Origin: Janthinobacterium agaricidamnosum
GTDB taxonomy: Bacteria; Pseudomonadota; Gammaproteobacteria; Burkholderiales; Burkholderiaceae_D
Length of the DNA stretch: 64,000 nucleotides
Direction: 5' to 3'
NCBI RefSeq assembly: GCF_003667705.1
Contig: NZ_CP033019.1
Coordinates: forward strand, 4,898,001 to 4,962,000
Each line of letters starts with the position of its first letter. The stretch's first letter is position 1. Below the pieces are notes generated by a model that did not search any database, was not told the DNA's origin, and saw only the letters and a program-made list of their open reading frames with translations. The translations under genes were made by a program, and so were the position numbers. Shown here one piece after another: positions 57,617 through 64,000 of this stretch.

Positions 57617-57645
57617 TTGACATCGAAAAAAATCCGGGTTACTGT
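57617..57645 (+). promoter_or_regulatory. Promoter of the phosphoesterase/phosphatase operon
   Basis: TTGACA (57617-57622), a 17-bp spacer and TACTGT (57640-57645). The -35 is perfect and the -10 weak. Transcription would begin near 57652, inside the operator that follows. Confidence 0.6.
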
Positions 57646-57674
57646 TTGCACACGTGTACTGCACACGTGTGCAA
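57646..57674. promoter_or_regulatory. LacI-type operator, 12-bp inverted repeat
   Basis: TTGCACACGTGT (57646-57657), a 5-bp spacer, and its exact reverse complement ACACGTGTGCAA (57663-57674). Each arm contains the palindrome ACACGTGT. The site directly abuts the -10 hexamer and covers the predicted start, the classical place for repression by the adjacent LacI-family protein. Confidence 0.8.
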
Positions 57675-57750
57675 TTTCTTCAAAAAGCCTGTTCTGGCCA
57701 TACCACTAAAAAAAGCGCCCCGTCCACGGAGGCGTATCAAGGAGACCGTT

Positions 57751-59151
57751 ATGTTGAACCACGTTCTAAGAATCGCCCTGTTCGGCGCCGGGGCCATCGG
57801 CCTGGCGGCCTGCACCACCCCCGCCGGCATGCAGCACAATACGGCTGCCAGTGCCGCCGCCGATCCGAAGCTGGCGAAGATCGGCCAGATCGTCGTCGTG
57901 TACATGGAAAACCGCAGCTTCGACCACCTGTTCGGCACCTTCCCCGGCGCCGACGGCATCGCCAATGGCCGCTCGCCGGACACCACCACGCAGACCGGTC
58001 CCGACGGCAAGCCGTATGCGATGCTGCCCGCCGTGGCACTCGACAAGGGCGGCCTGGACCAGCGCTTCAAGGGCGACATCGCCAACGCGCCTTTCCACAT
58101 GGAGCCGAGCGTGTCGCTGGGCGACAAGACGGCCAGTCCCGTGCACGCATTCTGGACGCACAAGCGCCAGATCAACGACGGCAAGAACGACCGCTTCGTC
58201 GTCGAGGGCAACACGGGCGCCCTGCCCATGGGCTATTTCGACGGCAGCAAGCTCAAACTGTGGGCCCTGGCGCAGCGCTACACCCTGGCCGACCGCTTCT
58301 TCCAGTCCGCTTACGGCGGTTCCTTCCTCAACCACATGTGGCTGACCTGCGCCTGCACGCCCGTGTTCCCGAACGCGCCCAAGTCCATCGTCGCCCAGGA
58401 TGAGCGCGGCACCGGCCACAAGAAGGGCGAGGAAGCGGAAGTGACGCAGGACGGCTACGCCGTCAACACCATGCAGGGCCCGCTGCTGTTCGACCCGACC
58501 AAGAAGCAGACGTTCCTGCCGCCGCAAACCATGCCCACCATCGGCGACCGCCTGACGGACAAGGGTATCTCGTGGGTCTATTATGCGGACGGTTACGACA
58601 TCGCCGTCGCCTCGACCAAGTCGGGCAAGAAGGCCGACGATTTCTCGTATCACCACCAGCCGTTCACCTACTTCAAGCGCTTCATCGACAGCCCGCAGCA
58701 GCGCGCCACGCACCTGAAGGACCGCTCCGACATGATCGCCGACGTCCAGGCGGGCAAGCTTCCGCCCGTCTCGTTCTACAAGCCCATGGGCAAGAAGAAC
58801 ATGCATCCGGGGATGGACAAATCGAGCGTGGCGGCCGGCGACGACGAGGGCGTGGCCATCATCAACGCCATCATGGAAGGCCCGCAATGGAAGGATACCG
58901 TCATCATCGTCACCACCGATGAAAACGGCGGCTTCTGGGACCACGTGGCGCCGCCCAAAGGCGACCGCTTCGGCCCGGCCACGCGCATCCCCGCCCTCGT
59001 CATCTCGCCGTTCAGCGAAGGCGGGCATATCGACCATACCGAGTATGAAACCGTGTCGATCCTGAAGTTCATCGAGGAACGCCATGGCCTGGCGCCATTG
59101 AGCGAGCGCGATGCGCGCGCCAACAGCCTGGCCAAGGCCCTCAAGCTCTAA
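57751..59151 (+). CDS. Exported phosphoesterase-family lipoprotein (phospholipase C / acid phosphatase type)
   Basis: A 466-residue phosphoesterase of the PF04185 family, which covers phospholipases C and acid phosphatases such as AcpA. A lipoprotein signal (LAAC, Cys near residue 20) is followed by the metal and catalytic motif ENRSFDHLFGTFPG. Then come QSAYGGSFLNHMWLTC, STKSGKKADDF and the metal site TDENGGFWDHVAPP. AAGGAG seven bases upstream supports the ATG. It is the first gene behind the LacI operator, followed by two phosphatase genes. Confidence 0.88.
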   Translation: MLNHVLRIALFGAGAIGLAACTTPAGMQHNTAASAAADPKLAKIGQIVVVYMENRSFDHLFGTFPGADGIANGRSPDTTTQTGPDGKPYAMLPAVALDKGGLDQRFKGDIANAPFHMEPSVSLGDKTASPVHAFWTHKRQINDGKNDRFVVEGNTGALPMGYFDGSKLKLWALAQRYTLADRFFQSAYGGSFLNHMWLTCACTPVFPNAPKSIVAQDERGTGHKKGEEAEVTQDGYAVNTMQGPLLFDPTKKQTFLPPQTMPTIGDRLTDKGISWVYYADGYDIAVASTKSGKKADDFSYHHQPFTYFKRFIDSPQQRATHLKDRSDMIADVQAGKLPPVSFYKPMGKKNMHPGMDKSSVAAGDDEGVAIINAIMEGPQWKDTVIIVTTDENGGFWDHVAPPKGDRFGPATRIPALVISPFSEGGHIDHTEYETVSILKFIEERHGLAPLSERDARANSLAKALKL

Positions 59152-59231
59152 ATTCCACCATCCTGCCTGTCTGCCCTGGGTGCGCCGTCCTGCGCGGCGC
59201 GCCCGGGCAACTCACATCCAAAGGAAACGCC

Positions 59232-60854
59232 ATGCTGCATGCACGCCATCTCCCCCTGTCCATCCTGATGCTCTCCCTGGCCGCCTGTGGCGGCGGCGAG
59301 ACAACGCCTCCGGTGACGCCCCCTGTCACGCCGCCGGTGACACCCCCTGTGACGCCGCCGCCCGCCACCTATTACCAGACCAAGACGCCGTACACGCCGC
59401 AGCAGGAGGCGGCCACGTATGAAGCCACGCCGGCCGGCTACGCGCCCGTGTTCACCGAACTGGTGGCTCGCCACGGTTCGCGCGGCCTGTCGAGCATGAA
59501 GTACGACGCCGCCTTCTACAACGTCTGGCAAAGGGCCGCCGCCGACGATGCGCTCACGCCGCTGGGGCAAAAGCTGGGCGCCGACATCCTGAAACTGATG
59601 AAGGCCAACGCGCTGCTCGGCTACGGCGTGGACGGCATCACGGCGCCCGGCTACGGCAACCTGTCGCAGACGGGCATCAATGAGCACAAGCAGCTGGCCG
59701 TGCGCATGCTGGCGCGCCTGCCCGCCCTGTTCACGCAACTGGGCGCGAACGCCGCCAGCGCGCCGCGCCAGATCGTCACCGTCAGTTCCGGCGTGGACCG
59801 CGCCAAGGACAGCGCCGCGTATTTTGCGCAGTCGCTGGCCGCCACGGCACCCAACGTCGCGCCGCTGATCACCCTGCCGCCCGCGCCCGCCGGCTACCCG
59901 GCCGGCAAGCCCGTGGCGCAGCCAGCTGGCACCAACCGCTTCCTGCTGTATGCGCACAAGCTGGTGCCCAAGACGGACCTCGTCACCGATGCCCTCGACG
60001 GCTACTACCAGACCTACCAGGACAGCCAGGCCTACCAGAACTACCTGAAAAGCCCCGACTTCCTGGCCAAGTACACGGCCATCGACACGGACGCCACGGC
60101 GCGCACCCTGGGCCGTGAAGTGCTGGAACGGCTGTTTAGCAAGGCGTTTGTCGACAAGATCGACAACGGCACCTACAGCTTCGCCAATACGGGTACTTAC
60201 AGCTTCACCAGCGACGACGGCAAGTTCACCAACACTGTCACGGGCGACGGCGAGACCACCATCAAGGGCCTGGCCGATGCCGCGTCCGTGCTGTACAACC
60301 TGTACGCCATCATGGCCGGCATGACGAACGAGGTCAAAGCCGACTTCGTGCAGTACATGCCGTCGGACGCGGCCAAGTACCAGGCCTTCGTGCAGGATTA
60401 CCAGGATTTCTACAACAAGGGTCCCGGCACCACGGAAAGCGCCGGCGTCACCTGGAACTACGTGCGCGCGCTGCGCGAGGACTTCTTCACGGAAGTGGAC
60501 GCCATCGCGCGCGGCGACCTGTCGCACGGCGCCAAGCTGCGCTTCACGCATGCGGAAGCCATCATCCCGCTGGCCACGGCCATGGGCCTGAAGACCGTCG
60601 TCGGCGCGCTGCCGGCGGCGCAGACCTACAGTTATGACAACAGCAGCTGGCGCGGCCTGTACGTGGCGCCGATGGCGGCCAACATGCAGTGGGACGTGTA
60701 CCGCGACGCCAGCGGCAATGTGCTGGTAAAAATGCTGTACAACGAAAAGGAAACCGACTTCCAGGCCGCCTGCGATGGCGCGCGCCATGCGGCCGGCAGC
60801 CATTTCTATGTATATGCGAAGCTGAAGACCTGCTACGGCCACGTGGCGCAGTAA
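59232..60854 (+). CDS. Histidine-type phosphatase, MINPP-like lipoprotein (copy 1)
   Basis: A 540-residue exported histidine phosphatase. The lipobox is LAAC near residue 19, followed by a five-unit TPPV spacer. The catalytic RHGSRG is at about residue 80 and the proton-donor motif HAE (THAEAIIPLA) at about residue 440. HAE rather than HD is characteristic of multiple inositol polyphosphate phosphatases, so phytate or other inositol phosphates are likely substrates. Four cysteines near the end may form disulfides. AAGGA precedes the ATG. A close paralogue follows in the same orientation. Confidence 0.82.
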   Translation: MLHARHLPLSILMLSLAACGGGETTPPVTPPVTPPVTPPVTPPPATYYQTKTPYTPQQEAATYEATPAGYAPVFTELVARHGSRGLSSMKYDAAFYNVWQRAAADDALTPLGQKLGADILKLMKANALLGYGVDGITAPGYGNLSQTGINEHKQLAVRMLARLPALFTQLGANAASAPRQIVTVSSGVDRAKDSAAYFAQSLAATAPNVAPLITLPPAPAGYPAGKPVAQPAGTNRFLLYAHKLVPKTDLVTDALDGYYQTYQDSQAYQNYLKSPDFLAKYTAIDTDATARTLGREVLERLFSKAFVDKIDNGTYSFANTGTYSFTSDDGKFTNTVTGDGETTIKGLADAASVLYNLYAIMAGMTNEVKADFVQYMPSDAAKYQAFVQDYQDFYNKGPGTTESAGVTWNYVRALREDFFTEVDAIARGDLSHGAKLRFTHAEAIIPLATAMGLKTVVGALPAAQTYSYDNSSWRGLYVAPMAANMQWDVYRDASGNVLVKMLYNEKETDFQAACDGARHAAGSHFYVYAKLKTCYGHVAQ

Positions 60855-60950
60855 TCACGGAGTGCAGGCGGGCCGGCTCCCAGCCGTGCCCGCCAGTTTG
60901 GCGTTTGATGCTAGGCTTGCGCCCAGGAACTCATCACGTCACGGACTCCC

Positions 60951-62537
60951 ATGCCTCCATCGCTTCCCCTGGCCAGCATCCCGCTGGCCCTGGCCCTCGC
61001 CATGTGCGCCGGTCCCACGCTGGCCGTCGAAGGCCATTACCAGACCAAGACGCCGTATGCGCCGCAGCAGGACCCGGCCACCTATGCCGCGCCGCCGGCC
61101 GGCTTCCAGCCCATCTTCACGCAACTGGTGGCGCGCCACGGTTCGCGCGGACTCACAAGCATGAAGAACGACGCGGCCCTGTATGCGATGTGGCAGCAGG
61201 CCGCCGCGCAGGATGCGCTCACGCCCCTGGGCCGCGAACTCGGCCCCGACATCCTGGCCCTGATGAAGGCCAATGCCTTGCTCGGTTATGGCGTGGCCGG
61301 CATCGAGCGGCCCGGCTACGGCAATCTGTCGCGGACGGGCATCGACGAGCACCGGCAGCTGGCCGTGCGCATGCTGGCGCGCCTGCCCACCCTGTTCGCG
61401 CAAGTGGGGCAAGACGCGGCGACGGCGCCGCGACAGCTCGTCACCATTCATTCCGGCGTGGACCGCGCGCGCGACAGTTCGCGCTTCTTCACGCAGTCGC
61501 TGCTCGAGCACGCGCCAGCGCTGACGCCCTTGCTGTACCTTCCGCCCGCGCCGGCGCCATATCCGCAAGGGCGCAAGCCCGCGGTACAGCCGATATTGCA
61601 GCCCGATGGCGTCAACCGCTTCCTGCTGTACGCGCACAAGCTGGCGCCGCAGACGGACCGTGTCACCGATCCGGCCAACCCGTATTACGCCACCTATGCC
61701 GCCAGCCAGGCCTACCAGTACTATGAACGAAGCAAGCAGCTGGATGCGCTGATGGGAACCCCGGCCAGGCTGCCTGCGGCGACCGCGCATGCGCGCCACG
61801 TGCTCGAACGGCTGTTTTCTCCCGCCTTCCTCGACCAGTTGGAAGGCGGCCGCGCCAGCTATGCGGACACGGGCAGCTACACCTTCACCAGCGCCGACGG
61901 CAAGTTCACGCGCACCATGACGGGCAGCGGCAAGACCGTGATCCGCAGCCTGAATGCGGCCGCGACAAAACTGTATGAGCTGTATGCGATCGCGGCCGGC
62001 ATGCGGCATGAAGTGCCGGTCGATTTCAGCCGCTACATGCCTGCCGAGGATGCGCGCTACTACGCGTATATCGCCGACCACGAGGATTTTTACCAGAAGG
62101 GACCGGCCACCAAGGAAAGCAGCGGTGTGACGTGGCGCTTTGCGCTGGCCTTGCGCGACGATTTTTTCAATGAGGTCGATGCGCTGGCCAGGGGAGATGT
62201 GCGCCACGCGGCGAAGCTGCGCTTCACGCACGCCGAGATGATCATTCCGCTCGCTTCGGCCATGGGCTTGCAGCAGGCGCTGGCCCCCTTGCCGGCATCG
62301 GTCAGTTACAGTTATGAAAACAATCCATGGCGCGGCCAGAACGTCTCGCCGCTGGCGGCCAATATGCAGTGGGATGTGTACCGCAACGAGGCAGGGCAGC
62401 TCATCGTGCGCCTGCTGTACAACGAAAAGGAAACGGACTTCCAGGCCGCTTGCGACGGCGCCCGCATCGCGCCGGGCAGCGTCTTTTACGACTACGCAAA
62501 ACTGAAAACCTGCTACGGACACGTGGCGGCGCGCTGA
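60951..62537 (+). CDS. Histidine-type phosphatase, MINPP-like, periplasmic (copy 2)
   Basis: A 528-residue paralogue of the preceding gene. It shares YQTKTPYAPQQ, the LVARHGSRGL motif, HAEMIIPLA and the closing AKLKTCYGHVA. It has an ordinary signal peptide instead of a lipobox and no TPPV spacer, so it is probably free in the periplasm or secreted. Similarity along the whole length, with frequent conservative changes, indicates an old tandem duplication with change of location. The ribosome site is weak. It is the last gene of the LacI-controlled group. Confidence 0.82.
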   Translation: MPPSLPLASIPLALALAMCAGPTLAVEGHYQTKTPYAPQQDPATYAAPPAGFQPIFTQLVARHGSRGLTSMKNDAALYAMWQQAAAQDALTPLGRELGPDILALMKANALLGYGVAGIERPGYGNLSRTGIDEHRQLAVRMLARLPTLFAQVGQDAATAPRQLVTIHSGVDRARDSSRFFTQSLLEHAPALTPLLYLPPAPAPYPQGRKPAVQPILQPDGVNRFLLYAHKLAPQTDRVTDPANPYYATYAASQAYQYYERSKQLDALMGTPARLPAATAHARHVLERLFSPAFLDQLEGGRASYADTGSYTFTSADGKFTRTMTGSGKTVIRSLNAAATKLYELYAIAAGMRHEVPVDFSRYMPAEDARYYAYIADHEDFYQKGPATKESSGVTWRFALALRDDFFNEVDALARGDVRHAAKLRFTHAEMIIPLASAMGLQQALAPLPASVSYSYENNPWRGQNVSPLAANMQWDVYRNEAGQLIVRLLYNEKETDFQAACDGARIAPGSVFYDYAKLKTCYGHVAAR

Positions 62538-62567
62538 CGCGCTGATACTGCGCGCCGCCAGCGCGCT

Positions 62568-64000
62568 TTACTTCAGGGTCGGCATGGCAAACTCGGCCCC
62601 GGCCGCCGTCGAGGCCGGCCAGCGCTGCGTCACCGCCTTCTGCTTCGTATAGAAACGTACCGATTCCGGGCCGTGCGCATGGTGGTCGCCGAACAGGCTG
62701 CGCTTCCAGCCGCCGAAGCTGTGGAAGGCCATCGGCACGGGAATCGGCACGTTCACCCCGACCATGCCCACCTGCACCCGGTGCGTGTATTCGCGCGCCG
62801 TGTTGCCGTCGCGCGTGTAGATGGCCGTGCCGTTGCCGTATTCATGCGCATTGACCAGGTCCAGCGCCGCCGTGAAATCGGGCACGCGCACGATGCACAG
62901 CACGGGGCCGAAGATTTCTTCCTTATAAATCGTCATGTCCGGCGTGACGTGGTCGAACAGGCTGCCGCCGAGGAAAAAGCCCTGCTCATGGCCGGGCAGG
63001 ACAAAACCGCGCCCGTCGCAGATGAGCTTGGCGCCCTCTTCCACACCTTGCGCGATATAGCCGGCGATCTTCTCCTTGTGCACCTGCGTGACGACCGGCC
63101 CCATTTCGGCCGACAGATCCATGCCCTGCGTGATCTTTAACGCCGCGATGCGCGGCACCAGGGCTTCCACCAGCTGGTCCGCCACATTGCCGACCGCCAC
63201 GACGACGGAAATGGCCATGCAGCGCTCGCCGGCCGAGCCGAACGCGGCGCCCATCAGGGCGTCCACCGTCTGGGGAATGTCCGCGTCGGGCATGACGACC
63301 ATGTGGTTTTTCGCGCCGCCCAGGGCCTGCACGCGCTTGCCCTGCGCGCAGCCCGTCGCATAGATATACTCGGCGATCGGCGTGGAACCGACGAAGCTGA
63401 CGGCGCGCACGTCCGGGTGGTGCAATAAGCCATCGACGGCTTCCTTATCTCCCTGCACCACGTTGAAGACACCGTCGGGCAAGCCCGCGTCCGTCAGCAG
63501 CTGCGCCAGCAGCAGGCTGGCCGACGGGTCGCGTTCCGACGGTTTTAATACAAACGTGTTGCCGCAGGCAATGGCCATCGGGAACATCCACATCGGCACC
63601 ATCACGGGAAAGTTGAACGGCGTGATGCCGACACAGACGCCGAGCGCCTGGCGGATCGACCAGGCGTCGATGCCGCCGGCCACCTGTTCCGAGTATTCTC
63701 CCTTCATCATCTGCGGGATGCCGCAGGCAAACTCCACCACTTCGATGCCGCGCGTCACTTCCCCTTTCGCATCCGTGAAAACTTTGCCGTGTTCACGCGT
63801 GATCAGCTCGGCCAGCTTGTCGGCGTTTTGCTCCAGCAATTCCTTGAATTTGAACATGACGCGGGCGCGGCGCAGGGGCGAGGTTTGCGACCAGGCGGGA
63901 AAGGCCGCATGGGCGGCAGCCACGGCCGCGTTCAGCTCGGCAGGCGTGGCCAGCGCCACCTTGGCCGTCACGGCGCCCGTGGCAGGATTAAACACATCGC
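62568..64000 (-). CDS. mmsA: Methylmalonate-semialdehyde dehydrogenase (CoA-acylating), 5' end cut
   Basis: A 477-residue C-terminal portion of an MmsA/IolA-type aldehyde dehydrogenase, which turns methylmalonate or malonate semialdehyde into propionyl- or acetyl-Co[17 protein letters not shown] marks the usual position about 20-30 residues after the start, so the true ATG lies beyond the window edge. The catalytic Cys is in [11 protein letters not shown], with [12 protein letters not shown] as the nucleotide-binding part. It participates in valine, beta-alanine or inositol degradation. It is convergent with the phosphatase operon, 30 bp apart. Confidence 0.92.
   Translation of the reverse strand, partial: DVFNPATGAVTAKVALATPAELNAAVAAAHAAFPAWSQTSPLRRARVMFKFKELLEQNADKLAELITREHGKVFTDAKGEVTRGIEVVEFACGIPQMMKGEYSEQVAGGIDAWSIRQALGVCVGITPFNFPVMVPMWMFPMAIACGNTFVLKPSERDPSASLLLAQLLTDAGLPDGVFNVVQGDKEAVDGLLHHPDVRAVSFVGSTPIAEYIYATGCAQGKRVQALGGAKNHMVVMPDADIPQTVDALMGAAFGSAGERCMAISVVVAVGNVADQLVEALVPRIAALKITQGMDLSAEMGPVVTQVHKEKIAGYIAQGVEEGAKLICDGRGFVLPGHEQGFFLGGSLFDHVTPDMTIYKEEIFGPVLCIVRVPDFTAALDLVNAHEYGNGTAIYTRDGNTAREYTHRVQVGMVGVNVPIPVPMAFHSFGGWKRSLFGDHHAHGPESVRFYTKQKAVTQRWPASTAAGAEFAMPTLK

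Overview
The window is a dense, GC-rich chromosomal segment. It probably comes from a betaproteobacterium of the Oxalobacteraceae (Janthinobacterium/Massilia/Duganella type). That placement is an inference from gene content, codon use, the tsaE-amiC and mutL-miaA neighbourhoods and the dispersed GTCGG(A/G)TTA and GGGTCTGACCCC repeats; no rRNA is present to prove it. I found no phage, insertion sequence or CRISPR array. Both window edges cut a gene.

Layout. (1) 1-4865, minus strand: a tightly overlapping operon with a ketoacyl-ACP synthase III, a 3-beta-HSD-type reductase, a lactonase-like metallo-beta-lactamase-fold hydrolase, a PaaK-type adenylate-forming enzyme, a PAP2 phosphatase and a truncated membrane protein. 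It looks like a lipid or fatty-acid-derived natural product pathway that parallels OleABCD logic with different parts. (2) 4903-8992: a voltage-gated K+ channel with a C-terminal zinc ribbon, a Kef-type antiporter and a YdjM-type membrane hydrolase. (3) 9094-17662: the DUF2157/DUF4401-GDYXXLXY pair, DUF427, a DsbA-like protein, PlsY, YbaK, an endonuclease/exonuclease/phosphatase-family protein and a PAS-GGDEF-EAL protein. (4) 18054-31606: an HAE1-type RND pump, MgtC with a long structured leader and a small companion ORF, then a two-component system divergent from a CzcCBA-like divalent-metal pump. (5) 31673-39530: XerD, Ogt, and a DctPQM TRAP transporter divergent from its likely histidine kinase/FixJ regulator across a 28-bp perfect palindrome. 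(6) 39638-41626: a YqjI/YqjH-like PadR and ferric-siderophore reductase pair with an inverted-repeat operator. (7) 41633-52070: housekeeping genes queG, tsaE, amiC, mutarotase, alpha-carbonic anhydrase, dedA, cyclophilin, mutL and miaA, with several repeats, a degenerate second copy of the miaA 3' end and two identical tRNA-Met genes. (8) 52215-62537: a Fur-box-controlled FecI/FecR/TonB-receptor module, then a LacI-type repressor with a perfect operator in front of a phosphoesterase and two tandem inositol-phosphate-phosphatase-like genes. (9) 62568-64000: partial mmsA.

The best candidates for something undescribed are the 1-4865 biosynthetic operon and the LacI-controlled phosphatase operon (56491-62537) next to an iron-regulated TonB receptor. 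Functional names come from motif recognition only; no database search was possible. Site coordinates were read by eye.
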